DNA of 64,000 nt from Vibrio agarilyticus (GCF_012641465.1 NZ_JABAIK010000007.1:124001-188000); one strand, 5' to 3'. Shown: positions 51,736 to 62,447, numbered from the stretch's first letter. Notes: generated by a model not told the origin, from the sequence alone. A program made the numbers and translations.

Positions 51736-54126
51736 TCACTTACCTTCACGAAAACGCAGTAAACGCAATGCATTGAGTGTTACCAGTGCCGTAGCACCAC
51801 TATCGGCCAGTACGGCCACCCATAACCCGGTGAAACCTAGTAACGTTGTTATTAAAAATAGTCCTTTTAAGCCCAAAGCTAACGCTACGTTTTGACGAAT
51901 ATTGCGCAGCGTCGCGCGCGAAAGTGCGATCATAAAAGGCAAAGTATGCAGATTATCGTGCGTTAGAGCCGCATCTGCAGTTTCCAGCGCAACGTCCGTT
52001 CCGCCACCCATTGCGATACCCATAGTCGCGGCCTTCATCGCGGGTGCGTCATTAATGCCATCACCCAGCATCGCAATACGGTGTTGATCTCGATAACTCT
52101 CAATTTTGGCAACTTTATCTGCTGGAAGTAGTTCAGCATGACATTGGATATTGAGTGACTTTGCAATTGCTGCGGCGCAGCGTTGATTATCACCGGTTAG
52201 CATTACCGCGCTCACATTTAAATCTCGTAATTGCGCCAATGCCTGTTGAGCTTCTTTACGCACAGTATCTTGCCATGCGACGACCCCAAGCGCTGTCTCA
52301 TTTTGCTCTACTACTGCGACCGTTTTACCCTCATTTTCAAGCGCTAGAATACGCAGCTTATGGTTCTCTGGCAGTGGCTTTGCCAAATGATTAGGTGAGC
52401 AGATACGGATACGGTCGTTCATTACCCAACCTTCGACCCCAATGCCTGCTAGTGCTTTGCGATTTTGTGCTTGCGGTATTCGCAAAGCTTGTTTTTCAGC
52501 ACGTTCCACCAAAGAACGAGCCAATGGGTGCGTTGAACCTTGCTCTACGGCTGCGGCCAAAGCCAAAAGTGCCGCTGCATCTGTCTGTGCGATAGGCGCT
52601 GCACCCTTCACTGTCGCTTGGTGCTCAAAGGGAACAATGTCCGTAACTTGTGGCTTTCCTTGAGTTAATGTGCCCGTTTTATCAAACGCAACCACCTCAA
52701 CCTTACCCAAGGTCTCAAGTGCGGCGCCGCCTTTGATCAAAGCGCCACGTTTGGCGGCAGTTGCCAAACCGGATGTGATCGCCGCTGGGGTTGAAATAAC
52801 CAACGCGCAGGGGCAAGCAATCAGCAATAACGTAAGCCCACGATATACCCATGTATCCCACGACTCAGCAAACACCAATGGTGGCAAGGTCATCACTAAA
52901 GCTGATACCAACATCATTAGCGGTGTGTACCAGCGACTAAACTTATCGAGAAAACGTTCAAGCGGCGCTTTGCGTGATTCAGCCTCTTCAATTAAGCGCA
53001 GAATACGATCAATGGCGTTATCGCCTGATGCCGACGTCACCTGCATTAATACCACACTATCTACGGCTACCGTTCCCGCCATCACTGCGCCACCCGCCTC
53101 AATAAACGCAGGTATTGATTCGCCAGTGAGTGCGCTTTGGTCAAAGTTTGCTCCCCGCTCTAGAACGAGACCATCTGCAGGTAGCCGCCCACCAGGAGAA
53201 ATTTCAACAATGTCTCCTGCCTTTAACTCAGAGGCAGGGCGAACTACGCGGTTTTCGCCTTCAATGACCACACAATTTTCAGGCACCAACGCCATGAGCG
53301 CTTTTACGCCACTGCGCGCTCTTGATGCCGCATAACCCTCAAGTTTCTCACCAACTAAAAACAGCAGCAACACCATGGCAGCTTCGGCCGTTTCGCCCAA
53401 ATAGAGCGCACCGATTGCCGCCACACTCATCAAAGTTTCTATCGCAAAGGGGGACCCTGACTGCGCTTGAGCTAGCGCTTTTTTTACAATGGGCACGAGA
53501 CCAATAACACACGCAAAGGTAAAAATCCCTTGACTTACAAGTGTGGAAAATGACCACTGCGTAGCGAATTGACTCAAAAATCCTGCGCTTGCTAAGGCCA
53601 GTGTCATCACTGCAAGTAATGCGTTTTGCTTAAGATAAAACCACTTTGATACTGTGGCATGAGGCGCATCAGAATGTTCTGCCGACAAGGCAAAACCAAG
53701 ACGCTGCGCGGTCAGTTCCACCTGCTTTTGGATCTCTTGCATCGTTGCGGCGTCACGAATCTGTAAGCTCAATACTTGCGTTGCAAAATGCACCTTCACC
53801 TGCGCTACGGATTGATTTTGTGTGAGCGCTTTTTCTAATTTTGCCGCGCATGCCGGGCAATCCATACCTTGAATTACCCAACGCTTCGTCGCTGATGGTG
53901 TGACGATATCGCCCATCGAGAGGTGATCACCTGATGTTATTCCACTGCAATCACGATGTGGATTATCAGCCGCTCTAAGCTGAGTAATGTGAAATGGGGG
54001 TACCCTTTTTTGTTTATCGGCGAAACCGAACGAGTTTTTCGGCTCAGCGCTGCAGCGTGTCGGATTGATAGAATAGTCGCGTTTACGAGCAATGCTCGTG
54101 TCATGCGGATCGTTTTGAGCACACAT
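51736..54126 (-). CDS. zntA: Zn/Cd/Pb-translocating P-type ATPase (ZntA type)
   Basis: A 796-residue P1B ATPase. A long N-terminal extension rich in charged residues (about 1-88) is followed by one heavy-metal domain with G-M-D-C-P-A-C-A. Eight membrane helices carry the C-P-C metal motif in I-A-C-P-C-A-L-V-I-S-T-P. The phosphorylation site D-K-T-G-T-L-T, T-G-E-S and G-D-G-I-N-D-A-P are present. The CPC motif together with a ZntR-like promoter favours zinc/cadmium/lead efflux over copper. ATG 54126 follows GAGGA; the longer frame to 54273 overlaps the promoter and is rejected. Confidence 0.9.
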   Translation of the reverse strand: MCAQNDPHDTSIARKRDYSINPTRCSAEPKNSFGFADKQKRVPPFHITQLRAADNPHRDCSGITSGDHLSMGDIVTPSATKRWVIQGMDCPACAAKLEKALTQNQSVAQVKVHFATQVLSLQIRDAATMQEIQKQVELTAQRLGFALSAEHSDAPHATVSKWFYLKQNALLAVMTLALASAGFLSQFATQWSFSTLVSQGIFTFACVIGLVPIVKKALAQAQSGSPFAIETLMSVAAIGALYLGETAEAAMVLLLFLVGEKLEGYAASRARSGVKALMALVPENCVVIEGENRVVRPASELKAGDIVEISPGGRLPADGLVLERGANFDQSALTGESIPAFIEAGGAVMAGTVAVDSVVLMQVTSASGDNAIDRILRLIEEAESRKAPLERFLDKFSRWYTPLMMLVSALVMTLPPLVFAESWDTWVYRGLTLLLIACPCALVISTPAAITSGLATAAKRGALIKGGAALETLGKVEVVAFDKTGTLTQGKPQVTDIVPFEHQATVKGAAPIAQTDAAALLALAAAVEQGSTHPLARSLVERAEKQALRIPQAQNRKALAGIGVEGWVMNDRIRICSPNHLAKPLPENHKLRILALENEGKTVAVVEQNETALGVVAWQDTVRKEAQQALAQLRDLNVSAVMLTGDNQRCAAAIAKSLNIQCHAELLPADKVAKIESYRDQHRIAMLGDGINDAPAMKAATMGIAMGGGTDVALETADAALTHDNLHTLPFMIALSRATLRNIRQNVALALGLKGLFLITTLLGFTGLWVAVLADSGATALVTLNALRLLRFREGK

Positions 54127-54154
54127 GATGAAATCCTCTTTCAAAGTTTTCACC

Positions 54155-54186
54155 AGTGTAAACCTTGAAGTTAACTCCAAGGTCAA
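54155..54186 (-). promoter_or_regulatory. MerR-type (ZntR-like) promoter of zntA
   Basis: On the minus strand -35 TTGACC (54181-54186) and -10 TACACT (54155-54160) are 20 bp apart, the long spacer typical of MerR-family promoters. The dyad ACCTTGAAGTTAACTCCAAGGT (54162-54183, 22 bp given in part: ACCTTG and CAAGGT arms) fills the spacer. No MerR-type gene is in the window, so the regulator must lie elsewhere. Confidence 0.8.
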
Positions 54187-54232
54187 GCAGTTATTTTCGC
54201 CGAGCCAGTACACTGACTCGGACGCTGATTGA

Positions 54233-54649
54233 TTAAACCGGGTGCTGAAAGCACTCGTTGAGTGAGTGGCCAATCGCCTTTAAAACATCGCGCCTTGTAA
54301 TAACCCCAACCAATTTTTTATTTTCCACCACCGGATACATTTTGGGTTTGCCAATTTTCATCATCTCAGCCAAATCAATCACTGACATATCCGGCGAGAC
54401 CGATAACACATCGCCGTGCATACAATCCCCCACTGTATGTGAGTCTTGGCAAAAATAGCTGACTTTAACCAGCTGTTGCAGCAAATCCTGCTCCGAAAGA
54501 AAGCCAATAACCGCGCCTTGCTCATCAACAACGGGGCCTCCCATGGTCACGCTTGACATGACTTTATCTAATGCGGCGCTAAGTGGCATCTCTTTAGTAA
54601 AAGTCACCGCTTGTAGCGTCATGTAATCTTTGACTTTTAATGAATTCAT
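54233..54649 (-). CDS. Two-CBS-domain protein
   Basis: A 138-residue protein made of two CBS motifs (about 5-65 and 75-130): V-K-D-Y-M-T ... G-F-L-S-E-Q-D-L-L, and V-G-D-C-M ... V-G-V-I-T-R-R-D-V-L. CBS pairs bind adenine nucleotides and sense energy or ligand state. No catalytic domain is attached, so it probably regulates a partner. It lies just upstream of zntA on the same strand, but the zntA promoter separates them. Ribosome site GGAG is present before the ATG. Confidence 0.88.
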   Translation of the reverse strand: MNSLKVKDYMTLQAVTFTKEMPLSAALDKVMSSVTMGGPVVDEQGAVIGFLSEQDLLQQLVKVSYFCQDSHTVGDCMHGDVLSVSPDMSVIDLAEMMKIGKPKMYPVVENKKLVGVITRRDVLKAIGHSLNECFQHPV

Positions 54650-55186
54650 TCACATCTCCTTAGCCCATCACGTAGGGCGTTTAGGATAAGTGTCGCCTAA
54701 ATTTTTCGTTTTACTAAATCGAATACAACGATTTTTGTTATTGATATAACCTATTGAATTCTTTTATGTCGAACGTATCATTTCTGCAATCACCCTCGAC
54801 AAACTTGCACCCGGTGCTGTCGTGTTGATTCGCTATACCCCTCACTACCCAGCGTGATGGGCAACACGCAACAGGTGGTCATACCTCTCTAGCGGATTGT
54901 CATGTTTTGCAACACATTTTGGCTTTTTTCATGCACTCAGTTGACGCAATTCGGACACTTTTTCAACGAAAAAAAGTTTCAATGTAAAACGAGTTAATTT
55001 TTTAATTTACCAACTGGATAGTAAATTATACACTGCGTGATATTGGTCGTATTTTAATTTGAACATCAACGGCTTTGGTTAACGATTTCTTCAAACTCAA
55101 GGGCTGAACTTTTTAACTAAGTCATTGACCAAACTGATGCGAAATCAACTTACTTTAAGTCGAGATTTATTTTCAATGGAGCTTAA
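54650..55186. other. Divergent regulatory region of the CBS gene and RND pump
   Basis: No gene is seen in this 537-bp gap. Near the pump side an imperfect dyad TTTAC...GTAAA (55006-55025) overlaps a possible promoter (TTATACAC at 55026) and could be a TetR-type operator. No regulator gene lies beside the pump. The middle part is AT-rich without other signals. Confidence 0.4.
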
Positions 55187-56344
55187 ATGAACAATAAACT
55201 TAGGATTGCTTCGGCAATTGCTGCTGCTTTGTGGCTATCGGGATGTGATTCATCAACCGCAGCGCAACAGCCTCAAAGCGCCCCTGCTGTGCCAGTGAAT
55301 ATCGTTGAGCTTGCCAGCCAAGCCCAAGCGATCACCATGGAATTGCCAGGTCGCAGCCGCGCTTATATGGAAGCGGAAGTTCGCCCGCAGGTTTCAGGCA
55401 TCGTACTCGCACGTAGCTTTGTTGAAGGTGGTCAAGTCACGCAAGGTCAATCACTTTACCAAATTGATGATGCCACTTTCACCGCGCAATTGATCAGTGC
55501 TAAGGCCGAGCTTCAGCGTGCGAAAGCCGCGCTTGCATCTACTAGCGCAACGGCAACCCGTTTTAAAGAACTGCTTAAAACCAAAGCGATTAGCCAACAA
55601 GATTATGACCAAGCTGAAGCAGCATACCTTGAAGCAAAAGCCAGCGTTGCCGTTGCCAAGGCAGCCATCAACAACGCAGAAATCAACCTAGCGTACACTA
55701 AAGTTCAAGCGCCGATTTCTGGTCAAATCAGTAAATCAAGCGTCACGCCTGGTGCACTTGTTACCGCAAACCAAGGTGTTGCTCTAGCGAAAATTTCACA
55801 GCTTGATCCAATCAACATTGACATTGCGCAGTCGAGCACACAGCTGCTTCGCCTTAAACAGCGCATTGCCAGTGGCCAACTCAACCAACCTGAAACAACT
55901 GAGGTGAGCTTGGTGTTGGAAGATGGCACCGTTTACCCGCACAAAGGGTCAATGAAATTTGCCGAAGTCACCGTTAACGAAACCACAGGCTCTGTAACAT
56001 TACGCGCTGAATTCCCGAATCCAGATGGCATTTTGCTACCGGGTATGTTTGTACGCACTATCGTTACCGTCGGTACCTACCCAGAAGCGATTCTTGTGCC
56101 GCAAAAAGCGATTTCTCGTACACCGCGTGGTGAAGCAATGGCGATGGTTGTCACCGCCGACAACAAGGTTGAAGCTCGCATTGTTAAAACTGAAGAAGCG
56201 ATTAACAATCAGTGGCTGATTTCTTCAGGCTTGGCTGACGGCGATAAAATCGTTGTCGAGGGTTTACAAAAAATTCGCCCTGGCGCTGCGGTAGCTCCTA
56301 CTGTGATTGAAAGCTCACCAGCTAACGACATTAAAGCCAGCTAA
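55187..56344 (+). CDS. RND efflux periplasmic adaptor (AcrA-like lipoprotein)
   Basis: A 385-residue membrane fusion protein. The lipobox L-S-G-C is at about 18-21. The lipoyl halves are split around a coiled-coil hairpin (about 95-165, with L-L-K-T-K-A-I-S-Q-Q-D-Y-D-Q-A). A beta-barrel follows, with the family motif G-S-V-T-L-R-A-E-F-P-N-P-D-G-I-L-L-P-G-M-F-V. It bridges the pump to an outer-membrane channel. No channel gene follows, so a shared TolC is likely. The pump gene starts 12 bases downstream. Confidence 0.93.
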   Translation: MNNKLRIASAIAAALWLSGCDSSTAAQQPQSAPAVPVNIVELASQAQAITMELPGRSRAYMEAEVRPQVSGIVLARSFVEGGQVTQGQSLYQIDDATFTAQLISAKAELQRAKAALASTSATATRFKELLKTKAISQQDYDQAEAAYLEAKASVAVAKAAINNAEINLAYTKVQAPISGQISKSSVTPGALVTANQGVALAKISQLDPINIDIAQSSTQLLRLKQRIASGQLNQPETTEVSLVLEDGTVYPHKGSMKFAEVTVNETTGSVTLRAEFPNPDGILLPGMFVRTIVTVGTYPEAILVPQKAISRTPRGEAMAMVVTADNKVEARIVKTEEAINNQWLISSGLADGDKIVVEGLQKIRPGAAVAPTVIESSPANDIKAS

Positions 56345-56356
56345 TAGGAATTGATA

Positions 56357-59300
56357 ATGGCTCGTTATTTTATTGATCGGCCCATCTTTGCGTGGGTTAT
56401 CGCGATCATCATCATGCTTGCAGGTGCTTTTGCGATCACCAGCCTGCCGGTATCGCAATACCCCTCTATTGCGCCACCGACTGTGATGATCACCGCCAGC
56501 TACCCTGGCGCATCAGCAAAAACCGTCGAAGATTCGGTGACTCAGGTTATCGAACAGCGTATGACAGGTCTGGATCACCTTCGCTACATTAAAGCGGATA
56601 GTGACAGTTTTGGTAACGCGCAAATTCAATTGACCTTCAATTCAGAAGCGGACATTGATATTGCCCAAGTACAAGTACAGAACAAACTGCAACTGGCTAT
56701 GCCGATGCTACCTCAAGTGGTACAAGCACAAGGTGTGAGCGTAAGCAAAGCGGGCAGTGGCTTCTTAATGGTACTTGGCTTCGTTTCTCAAGACGGTTCG
56801 ATGAGTGAAGCAGACATCGGTGACTATGTCGCTGCCAACATTCAAGAACCCCTAAGCCGTGTTTCAGGTGTGGGTGACATTCAGCTCTTTGGTGCGCAAT
56901 ACGCAATGCGTATATGGCTCGACCCACTGAAGTTGAATCAATACAGCCTCACAACCAATGACGTGATTGCCGCGATTCAAGAGCAAAACGCTCAGGTCTC
57001 TGCAGGTCAACTCGGAGGCACGCCATCAGTCAAAGGCCAAGAGCTGAATGCAACAGTGTCATCTCAGTCACTACTGCAAACACCTGAAGAGTTCCGCGCC
57101 ATTGTACTGAAGTCTGACACCACAGGCGCGAAAGTGTTATTAAGCGATGTGGCAACAGTGGAAGTTGGCGCAGAAAACTACATGACGCAAGGTTTCTATA
57201 ATGGTAAGCCAGCATCAGGTATTGCGATTCAGCTTTCAACTGGTGGTAACGCGCTGGATACCAAAGCGGCAGTCCTTGAGCGTATGGAAGAGCTTGAAGC
57301 TTTCTTCCCTGCGGGTCTGGAAATGGTAGTGCCTTTTGATACCACGCCATTTGTTGCCAACTCTATTGAGAGCGTTGTAAAAACCCTGCTTGAAGCGGTG
57401 CTTTTGGTGTTCGTCATCATGTACCTGTTCTTGCAAAACTTCCGCGCCACTATCATTCCTATGATTGCGGTGCCTGTCGTATTGCTAGGTACCTTTGGTA
57501 TTCTTGCGGCAGCGGGTTTCTCGGTCAACATGCTCACCATGTTTGCGATGGTACTGGCCATCGGCTTGCTGGTGGACGATGCGATTGTTGTTGTCGAAAA
57601 CGTTGAGCGTATCATGTCCGAAGAGGGCTGCACGCCACTCGAAGCGACACGTAAATCAATGGGCCAAATCACAGGCGCCTTGGTTGGTATCGGTTTGACC
57701 TTGTCAGCGGTATTCGTTCCGATGGCATTTATGTCTGGCTCAACCGGTGTGATTTATCGTCAGTTCTCTATCACCATCGTGTCGGCGATGGCGCTGTCGG
57801 TATTGGTTGCAATGGTGCTAACTCCTGCGCTGTGTGCCACCATGCTCAAGCAAGTTGAAAAAGGCCATGCATACACTGACAAAGGATTCTTTGGCGCCTT
57901 TAACCGCTGGTTTGACCGCAATACCAACCGTTACGAATCGGGTGTTGCGAGCATTATCAAGCGTACCGGTCGTATGTTTATGATCTTTATCGCTATCGCA
58001 GTGGGTACCGGTTATTTGTTCATGCGAATGCCAACGGCGTTTCTACCGGATGAAGACCAAGGCGTTATGTTCGTGCAAGCCATTTTGCCAGCGAACGCGA
58101 CTCAAGAAGCAACGGTGGATGTGATTCAAAACGTTGAGCGTTATTTCAATACTCAAGAAGCTGACTCGGTTCAATCTGTGTTTGCGGTTGCGGGCTTTAG
58201 TTTTGCTGGTATGGGTCAAAACATGGGTGTGGCTTTCGTGAGCTTGAAACCATGGGATGAGCGCACAACACCAGAAACTCATGTTCAATCGGTTGCCGGT
58301 CGTGCCATGGGCGCCTTCATGCAAATGAAAGAAGCGTTTGTGTTTGCTTTTGTTCCGCCTGCGATTATTGAACTGGGCACGTCAGGTGGTTTTGACTTCT
58401 TCCTACAAGACCGCGCAGGTCTTGGTCACGACGCGCTGATTGCGGCTCGTAACCAACTGCTTGGCATGGCAGGACAAGATCCAAACCTCGTCGGTGTTCG
58501 TCCAAACGGACAAGAAGATGCGCCAATTTATCAAGTACATATTGACCATGCGAAACTGCGTGCTCTGAACTTGAACATTGCGGAAGTGAACTCTGTGCTG
58601 TCGTCAGCGTGGGGTGGTGCGTACGTCAACGACTTTATCGACCGTGGCCGAATTAAAAAGGTTATGGTGCAAGGTGAAGACAAATACCGTATGCAGCCAG
58701 AAGATCTCGACAAATGGTTCGTGCGTAACAGCAAAGGCGAAATGGTGCCATTTTCAGCCTTCGCGACCGGTTCTTGGGAATACGGTCCACCACGTTTAGA
58801 GCGCTTTAACGGCCTACCAGCAGTGAATATCCAAGGTGCCACAGTACCAGGTTACAGTACGGGTGCAGCAATGGATACAATTGAAGCACTTGCAGCGCAA
58901 CTGCCACCTGGTTTTGGTATTGAATGGAACGGTTTGTCGTACGAAGAACGTCTATCAGGCAACCAGGCACCCATGCTATATGCCCTGTCTATCCTTGTGG
59001 TGTTCTTAGTACTGGCAGCCTTGTATGAAAGCTGGTCAGTGCCGCTGTCGGTTATTCTGGTTGTGCCACTTGGGGTTATCGGTGCCATTATTGCAATGAA
59101 CGCGCGCGGCCTACCGAACGACGTATTCTTCCAGGTTGGTCTACTGACAACCGTAGGTCTGGCAACCAAAAACGCGATTTTGATTGTCGAATTCGCCAAA
59201 GAATACTATGAGAAAGGCGCAAGTCTAACAGAAGCGACATTGCACGCGGTGCGTGTACGTCTACGTCCGATTTTGATGACCTCATTAGCGTTCGGCTTGG

Positions 59301-59509
59301 GCGTCGTACCAATGGCGATAAGCTCTGGTGTAGGCTCTGGCGCACAAAACGCGATCGGTACTGGCGTACTTGGTGGCATGGTAGGTTCGACCTTCCTTGG
59401 CATCTTCTTTGTACCGCTGTTCTTTGTCGTGATTGAGCGTTTATTCAGCCCGCGTGAACGCCAAGAGCGTCGCGAGCGCCGTCTGGCGCGCAAGGCATCA
59501 GCCAGCTGA
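56357..59509 (+). CDS. RND multidrug efflux pump (AcrB/HAE-1 type)
   Basis: A 1050-residue proton-driven pump. It begins [13 protein letters not shown] and has twelve membrane helices in two sets (1+5+1+5) with two large periplasmic loops. The proton-relay aspartates are in [16 protein letters not shown] (about 400-415), and [13 protein letters not shown] in helix 10 holds the relay lysine. It exports hydrophobic and amphiphilic compounds. ATG 56357 has AGGAA; a TTG two codons upstream is rejected. It cannot be assigned to a specific vex/vme locus from sequence alone. Confidence 0.95.
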   Translation: MARYFIDRPIFAWVIAIIIMLAGAFAITSLPVSQYPSIAPPTVMITASYPGASAKTVEDSVTQVIEQRMTGLDHLRYIKADSDSFGNAQIQLTFNSEADIDIAQVQVQNKLQLAMPMLPQVVQAQGVSVSKAGSGFLMVLGFVSQDGSMSEADIGDYVAANIQEPLSRVSGVGDIQLFGAQYAMRIWLDPLKLNQYSLTTNDVIAAIQEQNAQVSAGQLGGTPSVKGQELNATVSSQSLLQTPEEFRAIVLKSDTTGAKVLLSDVATVEVGAENYMTQGFYNGKPASGIAIQLSTGGNALDTKAAVLERMEELEAFFPAGLEMVVPFDTTPFVANSIESVVKTLLEAVLLVFVIMYLFLQNFRATIIPMIAVPVVLLGTFGILAAAGFSVNMLTMFAMVLAIGLLVDDAIVVVENVERIMSEEGCTPLEATRKSMGQITGALVGIGLTLSAVFVPMAFMSGSTGVIYRQFSITIVSAMALSVLVAMVLTPALCATMLKQVEKGHAYTDKGFFGAFNRWFDRNTNRYESGVASIIKRTGRMFMIFIAIAVGTGYLFMRMPTAFLPDEDQGVMFVQAILPANATQEATVDVIQNVERYFNTQEADSVQSVFAVAGFSFAGMGQNMGVAFVSLKPWDERTTPETHVQSVAGRAMGAFMQMKEAFVFAFVPPAIIELGTSGGFDFFLQDRAGLGHDALIAARNQLLGMAGQDPNLVGVRPNGQEDAPIYQVHIDHAKLRALNLNIAEVNSVLSSAWGGAYVNDFIDRGRIKKVMVQGEDKYRMQPEDLDKWFVRNSKGEMVPFSAFATGSWEYGPPRLERFNGLPAVNIQGATVPGYSTGAAMDTIEALAAQLPPGFGIEWNGLSYEERLSGNQAPMLYALSILVVFLVLAALYESWSVPLSVILVVPLGVIGAIIAMNARGLPNDVFFQVGLLTTVGLATKNAILIVEFAKEYYEKGASLTEATLHAVRVRLRPILMTSLAFGLGVVPMAISSGVGSGAQNAIGTGVLGGMVGSTFLGIFFVPLFFVVIERLFSPRERQERRERRLARKASAS

Positions 59510-59531
59510 TTTAAAGTACCAATACAAACTT

Positions 59532-59556
59532 AAGGGCCAATATTTGGCCCTTTTTT
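59532..59556 (+). terminator. Terminator after the RND pump gene
   Basis: AAGGGCCAA pairs with TTGGCCCTT around a 3-base loop and is followed by six T in all. It ends the adaptor-pump transcript, and an ERIC element follows directly. Confidence 0.85.
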
Positions 59557-59559
59557 ATT

Positions 59560-59695
59560 TCCTTCCTACTTGAAATTGCAGCGTTGTTGACAGGCACTCA
59601 CAAACCTCATCACATAGTGCATCTATGTTCACGAAGTGCTCAGAGGCTTTGTTCGTTGGTCGCCTACCGGCAACTCCAAGTTTTTTGGTATATAT
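59560..59695. repeat. ERIC element (copy 5)
   Basis: It has ERIC body sequences (ACTTGAAATTGCAGCGTTGTT, split by no gap from CACAAACCTCATCACATAG) and a decayed right end (CTCCAAGTTTTTTGGTATA). It lies between the convergent RND and channel genes. Confidence 0.85.
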
Positions 59696-59716
59696 ATCTG
59701 TCAGAATGAAAATGAC

Positions 59717-61036
59717 CTAACTTTGGCGTGTCGTATTCGTAGTAAGCGATTGCAGAACGCTGGCGTCAATTGGCGCGGGAACAGGAATACGACTGGTGTC
59801 ATTACCACCAAACATTTGATAAGGACGTAAACCAAACAGCGGCATCACGGAATAAATGTGATCAAACAAGTCCGCCTGTACTCCCTCATAGAACACCCAG
59901 TTAGTATTATTGACAAAAGCATACACCTGCAGCGGCAAACCTTCCGACGTTGGTGCCAACTGCCTGACCATGAACAACATGTATGGGTGAATATCTGGAT
60001 GAGTACGTAAATAAGTTGTGAGATAGGCTCGAAACGTTCCAATATTGGTAATGTGTCTTTGGTTACCAACCGACTCCTTATCCCCTTCTTCCAAACCTTC
60101 ATTAAACGCCGTCACCTCTCTTGTCTTATCAAAAAGATACTCTCTGAGAATGCGAATTTTCTTCAGCTCTTCAATTTCATCTTCGGTTAAGAAGCGAATC
60201 GAATTGACATCAATATTCACCGAGCGGATGATCCGTCGCCCGCCAGACTCGGTCATGCTCTGCCAATTTCGAAACGCATTCTGCACTAAAGCGTAAGCGG
60301 GCAGCATAGTCACGGTGTTATCGAAATTGCGCACTTTGACTGTGGTTAATGCCACCTCTTCGACCGTACCATTAGCACCGAATTGATCCATTTCAATCCA
60401 GTCATTCAGACTCACCATATTGTTTGCTGAAAGCTGAATACCAGCAACAAAACCCAAAATGGTATCGCGAAACACTAACATCACCAGACCGGTCGCCACG
60501 CCCAAACCACTCAAAAATATAACAGGCGATTGGTCGATTAGAATCGATACGCTGAGGAAAATACCAATGAGAAACGTGAACAGTTTAATCAACTGAACAA
60601 AACTCTTAATTGGCATTTTTCGAGTAAACCCACGCTTACTCGCAAGATCATTTAACGAGTCTAATATGGCAAACAGTACCCAGATGAACAGGATCAGTAT
60701 CAAAGTGGTGAGTGAGCGATCAATCACTAACGATAATGTGGGATGGTGCGAGACGATAATCGGAATGAAGAGTTCTAAAATAAGCGCAGGCACCAGCATG
60801 GCAATTTTTTCCAACACGCGAAATTTGGAAAAACTTTCACTGAAATTTTGCTGAGTTTTGCTGAGCAACAAATGAAGCGCGCGTAGAATAATACGATGCA
60901 CGATGAGATAACTGATGGTTGCTACCCCAATGGCAGCAAGCACCAGCACAATGGTAGGCTCAATTCCATAGGGGTCTGTCGTGACCCCTAATGATTTTAG
61001 ATATTCGGTAACGTATGCGCGCAGGCCAGATCCCAT
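59717..61036 (-). CDS. Mechanosensitive channel of the MscS/YbdG type
   Basis: A 439-residue membrane protein with about five helices, then the MscS pore helix and beta domain. Family landmarks include S-P-V-I-F-L-S-G-L-G-V-A-T-G-L-V-M-L-V-F, I-L-G-F-V-A-G-I-Q-L-S-A-N-N-M, T-V-K-V-R-N-F-D-N-T-V, G-G-R-R-I-I-R-S-V and the YbdG-specific T-N-I-G-T-F-R-A-Y-L. It opens under membrane tension at osmotic down-shock. The start has GGAGG upstream. Confidence 0.92.
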   Translation of the reverse strand: MGSGLRAYVTEYLKSLGVTTDPYGIEPTIVLVLAAIGVATISYLIVHRIILRALHLLLSKTQQNFSESFSKFRVLEKIAMLVPALILELFIPIIVSHHPTLSLVIDRSLTTLILILFIWVLFAILDSLNDLASKRGFTRKMPIKSFVQLIKLFTFLIGIFLSVSILIDQSPVIFLSGLGVATGLVMLVFRDTILGFVAGIQLSANNMVSLNDWIEMDQFGANGTVEEVALTTVKVRNFDNTVTMLPAYALVQNAFRNWQSMTESGGRRIIRSVNIDVNSIRFLTEDEIEELKKIRILREYLFDKTREVTAFNEGLEEGDKESVGNQRHITNIGTFRAYLTTYLRTHPDIHPYMLFMVRQLAPTSEGLPLQVYAFVNNTNWVFYEGVQADLFDHIYSVMPLFGLRPYQMFGGNDTSRIPVPAPIDASVLQSLTTNTTRQS

Positions 61037-61148
61037 GCAACCTCCTTATTACTGTGCTTAAAGCGTATGTGACAAGGTATCGCCGAGCAAGTGAGTGCGC
61101 GCCAGTAAGCCTACTTTTTGGCTTAAAGGTTAAATCTGAAACAAATGA

Positions 61149-61221
61149 CTAGGGTCTGTTAACCTTTCGAGGTTAAATTTTGTTCGCGCAAAAATCAGCA
61201 CGAAAGGTCAACAGCCCCTAG
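61149..61221. mobile_element. Tiny inverted-repeat element flanked by CTAG (MITE-like)
   Basis: A 73-bp unit is bounded by CTAG on both sides. Inside, 21-bp arms (CTAGGGTCTGTTAACCTTTC and the inverted form at the right) match at 19 of 21 positions. It has no coding capacity. It resembles the fused ends of an insertion sequence with a CTAG target duplication. The right CTAG supplies the TAG stop of mltC. Confidence 0.65.
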
Positions 61222-62372
61222 ATTTGGCCTTCATTAAACCCTTTCTGAAAATAGAGCACTTTTTGCAAATAACGCCGTGCTTCATCTTTGGGATGTTGCG
61301 TGGTTAATGCATCATACACTTGCTTGGCTGATAGACTATTGAGTTCGTTCATGGCGCGTTTGCGGTCGTTGTCAAACGTGCTAAGAAGCCCACCAGTCCC
61401 ACCGTTATACGCCGAAATCATACTAAAGTGCTTCGACGTTTCATTTTTTACCTCTTTGAGGTAACGGTTTTTCAATATATAGAAATAAGCCGCACCAGTA
61501 TCGATGTTATTGGCCGGATCAAAAAGATACTCTTTTGTCGGAATACCCGACTGACCTTTGACCAAATTAAACACATCCGCACCCGCGGTTTTTGGGATCA
61601 CTTGCATCAAACCATATGCGCCAGCATGACTCACCGCGTACGGGTTAAAACTACTTTCGGTCTTGATCACCGCATAAATCAGATCTTCCGAAATACCATA
61701 GCGTGCCGCCGCTTCACGAACCAGATGAGCGTATTGGTATTCACGCTGCTCTAAGTGATTTTGCACCATCGCAATTTCAACATAGTGCGCTTTCCCCTTT
61801 TTCATCGGCTTAGATTGCAAACGATGCTCAATTAAATAATCGGCATAACGGTTGGCGCGCCATTCCCACTCAATGGGTTTATTATCGTGATCGAGCACTT
61901 GTCCCAATAAAAACGGTTTGCCTTTGAGCACCGCTTGCTTATCACTAAATAGCTCTGCGTGTTGCGGGTCCGCTGGCATGAGCAGCGTTTGCACAATCGC
62001 TTTTTGTAATTTCTCTACCGCTTGGTATTGTGAAATGGTTGCTACGTATATTTTGCCTTGCTCAAAATCAATGTGCGCGCGAGTGCTGTAGCCATCAAGA
62101 TACTTAACGTAACGATGCTTACCAGCCTCAACATAATCCTCATCACCCCACTGCTTTTTCACTTGTGTCGAAAGATATCGAAACAGTTTTTCAACCTCTT
62201 CGGCCCTCGGATTCGACGTACTAGAAGGTGGCAAGACATTTGGTGAAGAAACACTTGGAATGGTTCCAGGAATCACAGTAGGCTCACATCGGCAAGCCTG
62301 TGGCTCTGGCGCCATGGTACAAGCGGATAATGTCACTCCAATCACTAGGGCAACAATAAGGTGTCGTATCAT
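61218..62372 (-). CDS. mltC: Membrane-bound lytic murein transglycosylase C
   Basis: A 384-residue outer-membrane lipoprotein. Lipobox L-S-A-C lies near residue 18. A Pro/Ser-rich linker (about 28-55) and the MltC-type N-terminal domain (about 58-210) precede the SLT domain. The catalytic Glu is in V-I-K-T-E-S-S-F-N-P (about 240), and G-A-Y-G-L-M-Q-V-I-P and S-A-Y-N-G-G-T-G motifs follow. It cuts glycan strands with 1,6-anhydro formation. The last codons and stop lie at the edge of the MITE-like unit, so the natural C-terminus may be altered. Confidence 0.93.
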   Translation of the reverse strand: MIRHLIVALVIGVTLSACTMAPEPQACRCEPTVIPGTIPSVSSPNVLPPSSTSNPRAEEVEKLFRYLSTQVKKQWGDEDYVEAGKHRYVKYLDGYSTRAHIDFEQGKIYVATISQYQAVEKLQKAIVQTLLMPADPQHAELFSDKQAVLKGKPFLLGQVLDHDNKPIEWEWRANRYADYLIEHRLQSKPMKKGKAHYVEIAMVQNHLEQREYQYAHLVREAAARYGISEDLIYAVIKTESSFNPYAVSHAGAYGLMQVIPKTAGADVFNLVKGQSGIPTKEYLFDPANNIDTGAAYFYILKNRYLKEVKNETSKHFSMISAYNGGTGGLLSTFDNDRKRAMNELNSLSAKQVYDALTTQHPKDEARRYLQKVLYFQKGFNEGQI

Positions 62373-62447
62373 AATCTCATTTTTATTTGATGTTCATCCC
62401 GCCTCAGTCATTAACACGTTTCAGCCATCATCTAGTAACAACGGGGC

